DNA from: CAJXYS01 sp913063035
GTDB lineage: Bacteria; Pseudomonadota; Alphaproteobacteria; Rhodobacterales; Rhodobacteraceae
Direction of reading: 5' to 3'
DNA: 64,000 nucleotides
Assembly (NCBI RefSeq): GCF_050586465.1
Contig: NZ_JBOCEG010000007.1
Span: 62,001 to 126,000 of the forward strand
Shown: positions 50,388 to 58,663 of the stretch, one piece after another
How positions within the stretch are numbered: position 1 is the stretch's first letter
Layout: every line of letters starts with the position of its first letter
Notes under the pieces: generated by a model
Told to the model about the DNA's origin: nothing
Seen by the model: the letters and a program-made list of their open reading frames with translations, nothing else
The model's database searches: none
Program-made: the position numbers and the translations under genes

Positions 50388-51041
50388 ATGCTGAAAGAAA
50401 ACAGAAAAAAGTATCACCACGGCGATCTGAAGGCAGCGCTTGTAGAGGCCGGCCTGGCTGAACTCGAGGAAAAGGGGCTGGAAGCGGTCTCGCTGCGCTC
50501 GATCGCGGCCCGGGTCGGGGTCAGTCACACGGCGCCGAAGAACCATTTCGACGGATTGCGCGGCCTGCTCACGGCGATCGCGACGGTCGGGTTCGAAAGG
50601 CACGCGGCCGAGATGCGGCGCGGGGTCGAGGACCAGCCGCCGGGCAAGGCCCGGCTGCACGCCGCCTGCAACGGCTATCTGCGCTTCGCGCTGGCGCATC
50701 CCGAGGTCTTCAAGCTCATGTTCTCCAGCACGCTCTGCAATGCCGACGACCCCGACCTGAAACGCGCGTCCCGGGACAGCTACACCGTGTTGCGCAGCGT
50801 TGCACACGGGCTCGACTGGGACAAGGCCGACGCGCCCGGCAGCCCGTGGCGGACCGAATGGATGCTGTGGAGCCTGGTGCACGGCTACGCGATGCTGCTG
50901 ATCGAGGGGCAGATCCCGCGCGACGACGATGGAACGCCGCTGTTCGACATGGACGGTCTGCTGCCCGACTTCGCCTACCGCGAAGCGGAGCTGGAAACGA
51001 TGCCGCCGCCTTTCGAGGGGCGCGGCGGCGCAAAACTGTGA
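50388..51041 (+). CDS. TetR-family transcriptional regulator
   Basis: A protein of 217 residues. The TetR helix-turn-helix is at about 10-60: YHHGDLKAALVEAGLAELEEKGLEAVSLRSIAARVGVSHTAPKNHF. The C-terminal part carries a TetR_C_33-like ligand domain with LRFALAHPEVFKLMFS. GGAGA precedes the ATG at 50388. It is divergent from the ABA4-like and polytopic membrane genes, with a palindrome between, so it most likely represses them. The ligand is unknown. Confidence 0.88.
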   Translation: MLKENRKKYHHGDLKAALVEAGLAELEEKGLEAVSLRSIAARVGVSHTAPKNHFDGLRGLLTAIATVGFERHAAEMRRGVEDQPPGKARLHAACNGYLRFALAHPEVFKLMFSSTLCNADDPDLKRASRDSYTVLRSVAHGLDWDKADAPGSPWRTEWMLWSLVHGYAMLLIEGQIPRDDDGTPLFDMDGLLPDFAYREAELETMPPPFEGRGGAKL

Positions 51042-51343
51042 TGACCGCGTCCAGACCGCCGGTCCTGCACATTCTCAGCGGCAGGATCGCGGCCGCACCA
51101 TCGCCACTGGCCGTTCAGCTTGCCGCCGCGCCGGGACCGGTGCTGGGCGCGCACGCAAGGCGAAGGCTTTTCCATCGTCCGTCATGCGGGAACAAACGAT
51201 AGAAGAAATCCCGTGGACAGTCCCGCCCCGCCGCAATGATCAACCGGCCGCGACCGGTGCGCAGCCCCACCCGCATAACCCTCGAGAATAGCGGATTTAT
51301 CCGGCCGCAGCCGGATCGGGAGAACGCGCATCAAGGGGGCGAG
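51042..51343. other. Intergenic region between TetR gene and tRNA-Ser
   Basis: This stretch has no supported gene. A hairpin ATCCGGC/GCCGGAT with loop of four lies at 51299-51316, about 28 bases beyond the tRNA 3' end on the minus strand, and could stop its transcript although there is no long T tract. Confidence 0.45.
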
Positions 51344-51433
51344 TGGCGGAGAGACAGGGATTCGAACCCTGGAGACGGTTTCCCGCCTACACGCGTTCCA
51401 GGCGTGCGCCTTCGACCACTCGGCCACCTCTCC
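51344..51433 (-). tRNA. tRNA-Ser (GGA anticodon)
   Basis: A 90-base tRNA on the minus strand with encoded CCA at 51346-51344. The acceptor GGAGAGG pairs with TCTCTCC, the discriminator is G, the T arm is GGTTCGAATCC, the anticodon loop contains CTGGAAC (GGA, reading UCC/UCU) and a long variable arm (GGCGGGAAACCGTC) marks a class II serine tRNA. Confidence 0.95.
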
Positions 51434-51503
51434 GTGACGCGCGGTATAAGGTCGGGTTTCGGGGAAATCAAGGGACCCGACGCAGTTGAATCGCCGCCGT
51501 GTT

Positions 51504-52223
51504 TCAGTCGGCGAGACGCAGGCTGACGCGGCGGTTCTGCTTGCCCTTCTTCTCGATCTTGCCAAGCGCCAGGGGGCCGATCTCGCCAGTGCTGCGCACA
51601 TGGGTGCCGCCGCAGGGCTGAAGGTCGACCTGCGCGTCCGCCGTGCCGATACGGATCAGCCTGACGCGGCCCGCGCCGGCGGGCGGCTTGACCGACATCG
51701 TCTTCACAAGGCCCGGATTGGCCGCCAGCGCGTCCTCGGTGATCCAGTCCTCGGTCACGGCAAGGTCACGCGCGGCAAGCGCGTTCAGCTCGGCCTCCAG
51801 CGCGGCCTTGTCGCCGGGCGCCTCGGGCATGTCGAAATCCAGCCGCCCCTTCTCGGCCGAGATCGCGCCCCCGGTCACGGGCAGCGGGATCACGACCGAC
51901 AGCAGGTGCAGCGCCGTGTGGATACGCATGTGGCGGTGACGCCGGTCCCAGTCCAGCACCTGGCGCAGCTCGGTCCCGACCGGGGGCAGCGCGGCGGGCT
52001 CGCCCGGCACCAGCACGATGGCGTCGCCCGCGCCCTTCACGGTCGTGGCGATGGCGATCTCGCCGCCCTCCCAGACCAGACGGCCCGAGTCGCCCGGCTG
52101 CCCGCCGCCGGTCGGGTAGAAGATCGTCGCGTCCAGCACCACGCCGCCCTCGTCGGTCAGCCCCGTCACGCGGCCCGGGGCCTCACGCAGGTAGGGATCG
52201 TCGCGGAAAAGGGCCTCTGTCAC
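51504..52223 (-). CDS. Alanyl-tRNA editing protein AlaX
   Basis: A protein of 239 residues, a free-standing trans-editing domain that removes Ser or Gly wrongly attached to tRNA-Ala. Zinc ligands are in MRIHTALHLLS (HxxxH) and LQPCGGTHVRSTGEIG (CxxxH). The N-terminal barrel includes TIFYPTGGGQPGDSG. Length fits the AlaX-L kind. It overlaps the mechanosensitive channel gene by four bases (ATGA) and is the last gene of the stress operon, 70 bases before tRNA-Ser. Confidence 0.92.
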   Translation of the reverse strand: MTEALFRDDPYLREAPGRVTGLTDEGGVVLDATIFYPTGGGQPGDSGRLVWEGGEIAIATTVKGAGDAIVLVPGEPAALPPVGTELRQVLDWDRRHRHMRIHTALHLLSVVIPLPVTGGAISAEKGRLDFDMPEAPGDKAALEAELNALAARDLAVTEDWITEDALAANPGLVKTMSVKPPAGAGRVRLIRIGTADAQVDLQPCGGTHVRSTGEIGPLALGKIEKKGKQNRRVSLRLAD

Positions 52224-54697
52224 GTTTCACCTCCTGTGGCATCGCCGCCGTCCTCCGGCTCCGGCGGCGTCTCGAGGGCGGGTTCGGGATGATCCTCGGG
52301 GGGCGCCCCCGACGCCGCGCCCGGCGCGGTGCGGAGCGACTCGGGATTGCGCAGCCAGACATCGCGCTGAGCGAAGGGAATCTCGATCCCCTCCTCGGCG
52401 AAGCGCTGCGCGATCTCGTGGTTGAGATCGGAATGCACGTTCAACACCCAGTTCACGTCGCGCAGGATCGCCCGGATCTCGAAATCGAGCGAATCCGCCC
52501 CGAAGCCGCGGAAGAGCACGTAGGGCGGCGGGTTCATGATCACCATCGGGTGGTTCTCGGCCACCCCCTTGAGGATCTTCTCGACCTTTCGGGTATCCGT
52601 GCCGTAGGCCACGCCCACCGGCACGATCAGCCGTCCGGCCAGGTTGGCATGGGTATAGTTCGTCACCCGCCCGGCGATCAGGTCGGCATTGGGCAGGATC
52701 ACGTCCGACCGGTCGAAGGTCTCGATCCGGGTCGAGCGCACCGAGATGTCGCGCACGTTGCCGTGGATCCCGCCAACCTCGATCCAGTCGCCCTTCTTGA
52801 TGGGCCGCTCGATCAGCAGGATGATCCCGGAGACGAAGTTCGACACGATGGTCTGAAGCCCGAAACCGATGCCGACCGACAGCGCACCGGCGACGATGGC
52901 CAGGCTCGATAGGTCGATGCCGGCGGTGGTGATGGCGATCAGCGCCGCCAGCACGATCCCCAGATAGCCGGTGCCGGTGACGATGGCCTCGCGCGCGCCG
53001 GTGTCCATCCGGGTCTTGGGCAGCACGGAGCCGCGCAGCGCCCCCTGGATCAGCCGGGTCACCATGTAGCCGATCACGAAGACGACCACGAAGGTCAGGA
53101 TATCCTGCACCGAGATCTTGGTGTTGCCGATCGAGAACCCGTCGCGCATCACGGCCCAGATTTCCAGCAGATCGGTGGTGCGCGCGCCCCAGAAGAGCGC
53201 CAGCAGCGGCAGCGACAGGAGCGTCAGCGCGAAGCCGATCAGCACCGGCACGAGCGCATCGGCGATGCCGGTCTCCTCGTCCGCGCGCAGCGCGATGGCA
53301 TAGAGGTTCACGAGGAAGCGGTTTAGGATGACCAGCGCGGCGACCAGCCCGACCGTCATCACCGAGGGAAAGACGAAGAAGCCCCCGGCGTTGAAATAGC
53401 CGATCCCGGCCAGAACCGGGCCGAGCACGCCGACGCCCAGCAGCGCCCGGCCCAGGATCGTCACGGCGCGTTGCCGGAAGAGCCCGCCCTCGTCGACATC
53501 CGCGGCGGCGTGCCCCTCGGCCACGAGGAGTCTCCCGAGCCGGTACAGCATCACCCCCATCACCACGATGACCGGGAAGCCGAACACCAGCAGGGCGCCG
53601 TCCGCGACGCCAGGCTGGCCGAGCAGCGCGCTTAACAGGATCGCCAGCGCGAGCAGCACGCCGAGCGCCGTTGCGATGCGGTGTCCCAGCGCGGCCTGGG
53701 CCTCGTCGAGATACATGAGCCGCGGCGCGGATTTTTCCGTGCTGAAGATCACCCAGCCCAGCCACTGGGCGCCGAAAAAGCCCAGCCCCATCTTGAGCAG
53801 CGTGTCCGGCAGCCATTCCGCCTTGACGCCGATCAGCTGGCTGACCTCGAGCGCCGTGGTCAGCGCCAGCAGGCCGAGCATCGGCAGCACGACCCGCGAC
53901 AGCGAGGTCAGCAGCCAGCGCAGCTCGCGGTGAAAGGACGTGCTTCCCTGGGGGACGATGCGGGCGCTTGCGCGGTGGAACCAGCGCCGCCCGCGCAGGA
54001 GCAACACCAGCCCCGCGCCCAGAAGGGCCACGATCACCGGCAGGTTCTGCCACCTCTGGGCCGCGAGCGCATCGTTGGCCCAGTTCTCGACGATGCCCTC
54101 GACCAGTCCTACGGTGGCCTTCTCCAGCGCGCCGATGGCCGCGGGCCAGCTCGCCGGGTTCAGCGGCGACGGACCGAGCCGCAGCAACTGGTCGGTCTGG
54201 CGTTCGCGGACGATCGTGTCGATCTCGCGGATAAGCCCGTCGGCGCGGCTATAGGCTTCCTCGGCCGCGAGGACCGGCGCGCGCGCCTGGGCGAGCTGCT
54301 CGTTCAGCTCGGCGCGGCGGGCGGCGATCTCTTCGGACTCGGCGGCGTCTCCCTCCGGTTCCGGGCCGAGCGCCTCGATCTGCGCCTCCAGCGTCGCGAT
54401 GCGCGCCGTGTGGCGGGTCTGCTCGGTCTGGAAGCGGCCGCGCCACTCGGCCAGTTGTGCGCGCAGCTGCCCGAAGGCCTCGGTGGAGGCGCGCTCGGCG
54501 GCGACGACCTCCTCGGCACGTGTGGCCAGCCGTTGCCACGCCTCGTAATCGGGCGGCTGGACTTCGGCGGTTTGCCCGCTATCGGGCGCCTGGGCCTCGA
54601 CGGCCGTCGGCACGGCGCCGAGCACCAGGAACAGCGCCAGCGCCAGGCAAGCCAGGCCGCTCAGGAGCCGCGGCAGGGAGGGCAGCGCGCGGGCCAT
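52220..54697 (-). CDS. Large mechanosensitive channel, DUF3772 + MscS type
   Basis: A protein of 825 residues. A signal peptide (about 1-36, ending VEAQA) is followed by a periplasmic coiled coil (about 45-150), a DUF3772 segment (SPLNPASWPAAIGALEKATV), about eight to ten helices, and the MscS domain at the C-terminus (SVGIGFGLQTIVSNFVSGIILLIERPIKKGD, then RSTRIETFDRSDVILPNADL). It should open on membrane tension. It starts directly after the cysteine synthase stop and overlaps alaX. The C-terminus is Pro/Glu-rich (EDHPEPALETPPEPEDGG). Confidence 0.9.
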   Translation of the reverse strand: MARALPSLPRLLSGLACLALALFLVLGAVPTAVEAQAPDSGQTAEVQPPDYEAWQRLATRAEEVVAAERASTEAFGQLRAQLAEWRGRFQTEQTRHTARIATLEAQIEALGPEPEGDAAESEEIAARRAELNEQLAQARAPVLAAEEAYSRADGLIREIDTIVRERQTDQLLRLGPSPLNPASWPAAIGALEKATVGLVEGIVENWANDALAAQRWQNLPVIVALLGAGLVLLLRGRRWFHRASARIVPQGSTSFHRELRWLLTSLSRVVLPMLGLLALTTALEVSQLIGVKAEWLPDTLLKMGLGFFGAQWLGWVIFSTEKSAPRLMYLDEAQAALGHRIATALGVLLALAILLSALLGQPGVADGALLVFGFPVIVVMGVMLYRLGRLLVAEGHAAADVDEGGLFRQRAVTILGRALLGVGVLGPVLAGIGYFNAGGFFVFPSVMTVGLVAALVILNRFLVNLYAIALRADEETGIADALVPVLIGFALTLLSLPLLALFWGARTTDLLEIWAVMRDGFSIGNTKISVQDILTFVVVFVIGYMVTRLIQGALRGSVLPKTRMDTGAREAIVTGTGYLGIVLAALIAITTAGIDLSSLAIVAGALSVGIGFGLQTIVSNFVSGIILLIERPIKKGDWIEVGGIHGNVRDISVRSTRIETFDRSDVILPNADLIAGRVTNYTHANLAGRLIVPVGVAYGTDTRKVEKILKGVAENHPMVIMNPPPYVLFRGFGADSLDFEIRAILRDVNWVLNVHSDLNHEIAQRFAEEGIEIPFAQRDVWLRNPESLRTAPGAASGAPPEDHPEPALETPPEPEDGGDATGGET

Positions 54698-55732
54698 CTA
54701 GGCGAACACCGAGGGCAGCGGACGCGGCCCGGATGCCAGCCAGTCCGGCACCGGCAGCCCCTTTTCCCTGAGGAAGGCCGGGTTGAAGAGCTTGGACTGG
54801 TAGCGGTTGCCGTAGTCGCAGAGGATGGTGACGATGGTGTGGCCCGGCCCCATCTCCTCGGCCATGCGGATCGCGCCGGCGATGTTGATGCCGGAAGAGC
54901 CGCCCAGCACCAGCCCCTCTTCGCGCACGAGATCAAAGACGATCGGCAAAGCCTCGGAATCATGGATGTTCCAGGCCCAGTCGGGGCGGAAACCCTCGAG
55001 GTTGGCGGTCACCCGGCCCTGCCCGATCCCCTCGGTGATCGAGTTACCCTCGGACTTGAATTCGCCGGTGGTGTAATAGCTGTAGAGCGCCGCGCCGTCG
55101 GGATCCGCGAGGCCGATCTTCACGTCGCCCGAGCGCGCCCGCAGCCCCTCGGCGACGCCGGCCAGCGTGCCGCCGGAGCCCACCGCGCAGATGAAGCCGT
55201 CGACCCCGCCGTCGGTCTGCGCCCAGATCTCGGGCGCGGTCGTGTCGACATGCGCCTGGCGGTTGGCCACGTTGTCGAACTGGTTGGCCCAGATCGCGCC
55301 ATGTGGCTCGGTCCTGGCCAGTTCCTCGGCCAACCGGCCGGAATAGCGCACGTAGTTGTTCGGGTTCTTGTAGGGGGCCGCGGGAACCTGCACCAGCTCC
55401 GCCCCCGCCAGGCGGATCGCGTCCTTCTTTTCCTGGCTCTGGGTCTCGGGGATCACGATCACCGTGCGAAAGCCCATGGCGTTGCCGACCAGCGCCAGGC
55501 CGATCCCGGTATTGCCGGCCGTGCCCTCGACGATGGTGCCGCCGGGTTCCAGCTGGCCGCGCGCCATCGCGTCACGGATGATCGACAATGCCGCGCGATC
55601 CTTCACCGACTGGCCCGGATTCAGGAACTCCGCCTTGCCGAGAATCTCGCAACCGGTGCGCTCCGACGCCTTGCGCAGGCGGATCAGGGGCGTATTGCCG
55701 ACCGCGTCGGGCAGGTCCTTGTAGACGGTCAT
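54698..55732 (-). CDS. cysK: Cysteine synthase A (trgAB-linked)
   Basis: A protein of 344 residues. PLP lysine in NPGQSVKDRAALSII, Asn loop GTAGNTGIGLALV, phosphate loop SGGTLAGVA and the C-terminal GLVLGGSSGINIAGAI. It makes cysteine from O-acetylserine and sulfide. In Rhodobacter sphaeroides cysK lies next to trgAB and contributes to tellurite resistance; the same order is found here. It is 57 bases after trgB and one base before the channel gene. It is a distinct paralogue of the enzyme at 29829-30899. Confidence 0.88.
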   Translation of the reverse strand: MTVYKDLPDAVGNTPLIRLRKASERTGCEILGKAEFLNPGQSVKDRAALSIIRDAMARGQLEPGGTIVEGTAGNTGIGLALVGNAMGFRTVIVIPETQSQEKKDAIRLAGAELVQVPAAPYKNPNNYVRYSGRLAEELARTEPHGAIWANQFDNVANRQAHVDTTAPEIWAQTDGGVDGFICAVGSGGTLAGVAEGLRARSGDVKIGLADPDGAALYSYYTTGEFKSEGNSITEGIGQGRVTANLEGFRPDWAWNIHDSEALPIVFDLVREEGLVLGGSSGINIAGAIRMAEEMGPGHTIVTILCDYGNRYQSKLFNPAFLREKGLPVPDWLASGPRPLPSVFA

Positions 55733-55789
55733 CGAGTGGTCCTTCTTCGCGGCGTTCCAGCCCCTTGATAGGACCGGGTGCGGTGGAAC

Positions 55790-56944
55790 TCAAGCGCCCC
55801 CTGCCCGCCGCAGACGGTCACGATTGAGCGAGAGCCAGTAGGCCGACAGCAGCAGCGGCCCGGTCCCGGCCTCGCCCGTGCGCACCGCCTGCATGAGCCT
55901 GTCGAACGCCACGATCCGCGTGCGGATATTCTCGCCCTCGGTGGCGAGGCCGTGCACGCCTTCGGCGCTGTCGGGCAGCGCGGCCTCGGCGACGTAGGAT
56001 ACCAGGAACTCGGTGATGCAGCCCGGCGAGGGGTAATACGACCCGATATGATGCAGGGCGCCGATCTCGATACCCGCCTCCTCGCGGGTCTCCCGGCGCG
56101 CGGTCTCGGCCACGCTTTCGCCGGGATCACGGCGCCCGGCGACGGGTTCCAGGGTCCAGGGACAGGGATCGCCGCGGCCATAGGGACCGGGGCGGAACTG
56201 TTCCAGCAGGAGCACCGTGTCGCGCCGCGGGTCGTAGGGCAGAACCGTGACGGCATCGGCCGCGACGAAAACCGAGCGCGTGTTCGGCCGCAGCCGGCCG
56301 CCGCCGAAGGCCGGCAGGTCGAGCTCGTATTCCTCGACGTTGAAAAAGCCGGCATAGGGCCGCCGCCGGGACTCGAGCGTGACCGCCTCCGCGCCCAGCC
56401 CGGCGCGGATCTCCGCCGGCGGCGCCTCGGCCCGGGCGGCCAGGCGGCTCTGGGCCCGGGCCTCGATCTGGGCATAGCGCGCACCGACCGTTTCCGCCGG
56501 GCGGTGGCCCATCTCGCTCATCACCTCGCGGGCGGCCTCGGCGGCGAGGCCGCGATCCTCGTCCTGCCAGCGCGCCAGGTCCCAGTGCCCGTCCGTATGC
56601 AGGTGGCGCCCGTCGGGCCAGAACACCAGCGCCCGAACCGACGTCCCGCCCGAGACGACCTCGATGGGCTCGGTCCCGTAGCCGAAGGCGCCCTCGTAAT
56701 AGGAAAGCCGCCCGACCTCTTCGGCGGTCAGCCCCGACAGCAGCAGCCCCGGCGCCACCGCGCCGGGCTCGGGCCGGATCACCGGATAGGCGCCCGGCAC
56801 CACGCGATGCGCGGCATGGTCGGGCAGCGCCGCCTCCGCCAGGTCGCCGGGGTCTGCCGGACGGCCCAGCACGGCGGCCAGCAGCGCATGATCGCGCAAG
56901 GTGCCGTAGAGAAACACCCGCCGAAGATGCATCTCGGCCGTCAC
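55790..56944 (-). CDS. trgB: TrgB-like AIG2/gamma-glutamylcyclotransferase-NUDIX fusion
   Basis: A protein of 384 residues in two parts. The first (about 8-125) is an AIG2/GGCT-like fold: RRVFLYGTLRDHALL (YGTLR) with LSYYEGAFGYG. The second (about 195-375) is a NUDIX hydrolase of the ADP-ribose pyrophosphatase type; the NUDIX box GRRDPGESVAETARRETREE plus AGI keeps G-x5-E-x7-R-E-x2-E-E-x-G. TrgB of Rhodobacter sphaeroides, part of a tellurite-resistance locus, is a NUDIX protein. It starts with GTG overlapping trgA in GTGA. The chemical link to tellurite is not known. Confidence 0.85.
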   Translation of the reverse strand: MTAEMHLRRVFLYGTLRDHALLAAVLGRPADPGDLAEAALPDHAAHRVVPGAYPVIRPEPGAVAPGLLLSGLTAEEVGRLSYYEGAFGYGTEPIEVVSGGTSVRALVFWPDGRHLHTDGHWDLARWQDEDRGLAAEAAREVMSEMGHRPAETVGARYAQIEARAQSRLAARAEAPPAEIRAGLGAEAVTLESRRRPYAGFFNVEEYELDLPAFGGGRLRPNTRSVFVAADAVTVLPYDPRRDTVLLLEQFRPGPYGRGDPCPWTLEPVAGRRDPGESVAETARRETREEAGIEIGALHHIGSYYPSPGCITEFLVSYVAEAALPDSAEGVHGLATEGENIRTRIVAFDRLMQAVRTGEAGTGPLLLSAYWLSLNRDRLRRAGGA

Positions 56945-57381
56945 TTCCAGTGCCGTCCCGCCGTTTCCACGATGAGACCGGCGCAGATACCGCCGAGAAC
57001 GAGGATGATGATCACCGGCCAGGTCATTGCAATCGCGCCATATTCCACGATCAGTGCGAAGACGCCGAGGATCGCCTGCATGGGGTCGTCATACATCCGG
57101 CGCATGGAGCGCTCCAGCATCCTCAGGATCGAGACCAGGATCAGCGCCCAGAGAAAGATCGCCGCCGCGCCGCGCAGCCCGGCCGCGGCGCCGAACTGCC
57201 AGCCGCGCCCGGCCCCCGGCCCGACGACGAACCAGCCCGCGAAGAAACCGAGCGCGATGGCCGCGATCGGCAGATTGCCGGCGCTCATGCCCTCGGGCAG
57301 CGCCGGGACCAGCGCCCGGCCCGCCGCCCAGCCGAGGGCGGCAAAGAGAAGCGCTGCGACCAGTTTCGGCGCTGTGGGCAA
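56941..57381 (-). CDS. trgA: TrgA-like tellurite resistance membrane protein
   Basis: A protein of 146 residues with four hydrophobic helices (about 5-24, 36-54, 66-86, 104-139 containing two). The middle segment FLWALILVSILRMLERSMRRMYDDPMQAILGV is the most family-like part. With trgB and cysK behind it, it matches the trgAB-cysK locus of Rhodobacter sphaeroides. It starts 11 bases after the cfaA stop, so the stress genes form one run. Confidence 0.85.
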   Translation of the reverse strand: MPTAPKLVAALLFAALGWAAGRALVPALPEGMSAGNLPIAAIALGFFAGWFVVGPGAGRGWQFGAAAGLRGAAAIFLWALILVSILRMLERSMRRMYDDPMQAILGVFALIVEYGAIAMTWPVIIILVLGGICAGLIVETAGRHWK

Positions 57382-57392
57382 AACACGCCTCC

Positions 57393-58604
57393 TCAGGCGG
57401 GGCGGGTCACGGTGACCTGCGTCACGTCACAGTTTCCAACGCGGAAGGCCGCGGCGCAAGAGGTGAGGTAGTAGTTCCACATCCGCCGGAAACGATCGTC
57501 GAAGCCGAGCCGGCAGATGCTGTCCCACTCGTCGTTGAAAGTCTCGTGCCAGCGGCGCAGGGTCTGCGAGTAGCTCTGCCCGAACTCGTGCGACCCGGTC
57601 CAGGCCAGCCCGGCGCGCGAGACCTGATCCTGCAGGGCGGTCCGGCTGGGAACCATGCCACCCGGAAAGATATATTTCTGAATGAAATCAACACCTTTTC
57701 GGTAGGTCTCAAAGCGGTGCTCGGACAGGGTGATAATCTGCAGCGTCGCCTTGGCCCCCGGTTTCAGCCGCTCGCGGAGCGCGTCGAAGAAGACCGGCCA
57801 GTATTTCTCGCCCACCGCCTCGAACATCTCGATCGAGGCCACGGCGTCATACTGGCCGCGTTCGTCGCGGTAATCGCGCAGCACGATCTCCACCTTGTCC
57901 TCGAGCCCGGCGCGGCGGATGCGGTCCACCGCGTAATCATGCTGCTCGCGCGAGATGGTCAGACCGGTCACGCGCAGCCCCCGCTGGCCGGCCGCGTATT
58001 CGGCGAAACCGCCCCAGCCGCAGCCGATCTCGAGCACGTGGTCGCCCGGCTTCACGTCGAGCCGGTCCACCAGCGCCGCGTATTTCTGGATCTGCGCGCG
58101 CGGAAGATCCTCCTGCCCGGTCTCGAAGAGCGCGGAGGAATAGGTCATCGTCTCGTCGAGCCACTTTTCGTAGAAGGCATTGCCCAGATCGTAGTGGTAG
58201 GAGATGTTCTTCCTTGCCTGGCGCCGGGTATTGGCCCGCAGCAGGTGGCGGATGCGCTCGAAGGCGCGCACGAGCCCCATGCCGGGATAGCCGTCGAAGA
58301 GGTTGTCGTTGCTGTTGAGCACGAGATCCATAAAGGATTGCAGGTCCGGGGTCGACCACCACCCTTCGAGATAGGCGTCGGAAAAGCCCATGTCGCCCTC
58401 GCGGATCAGCCGCGCGAAAACGTCCGGGTCATGCACGCTTACCTCTGCCACCGGGCCGGGCTTGCCGCCCTCGGCCCGGAACACGCGGCCGTCGGGCAGC
58501 CGGATATCGAGCCGGCCGTTATCCATCTGCTGGGCGATCGCGAAAACCGGCGCGAAGTAGCGGGGCAGATCCTTCTGGCCCTTGGTGCTGGTCAGTATCG
58601 TCAT
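57393..58604 (-). CDS. cfaA: Cyclopropane-fatty-acyl-phospholipid synthase
   Basis: A protein of 403 residues that adds a methylene group from SAM to unsaturated membrane lipids. The SAM site is VLEIGCGWGGFAEYAA, the active region has SIEMFEAVGEKYWPVFF, and the C-terminal FIFPGG-like motif reads QKYIFPGGMVPS. The Y-H-Y-D-L-G-N-x-F-Y motif at ISYHYDLGNAFYEKWL is present. In Rhodobacter sphaeroides cfaA is next to phrA and is in the RpoE regulon for singlet oxygen. GGGGAG precedes the ATG at 58604; the gap to phrA is 59 bases. Confidence 0.9.
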   Translation of the reverse strand: MTILTSTKGQKDLPRYFAPVFAIAQQMDNGRLDIRLPDGRVFRAEGGKPGPVAEVSVHDPDVFARLIREGDMGFSDAYLEGWWSTPDLQSFMDLVLNSNDNLFDGYPGMGLVRAFERIRHLLRANTRRQARKNISYHYDLGNAFYEKWLDETMTYSSALFETGQEDLPRAQIQKYAALVDRLDVKPGDHVLEIGCGWGGFAEYAAGQRGLRVTGLTISREQHDYAVDRIRRAGLEDKVEIVLRDYRDERGQYDAVASIEMFEAVGEKYWPVFFDALRERLKPGAKATLQIITLSEHRFETYRKGVDFIQKYIFPGGMVPSRTALQDQVSRAGLAWTGSHEFGQSYSQTLRRWHETFNDEWDSICRLGFDDRFRRMWNYYLTSCAAAFRVGNCDVTQVTVTRPA

Positions 58605-58663
58605 GTTTCTCCCCGGTTTTTCGGAAGTAAGACCGATCGGGCCGGCCATATCAAGACGGCAAT

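Noticed and set aside
51042..51343. A small coding gene after the TetR gene
   Set aside because: Short frames here lack ribosome sites and are extensions or shadows.
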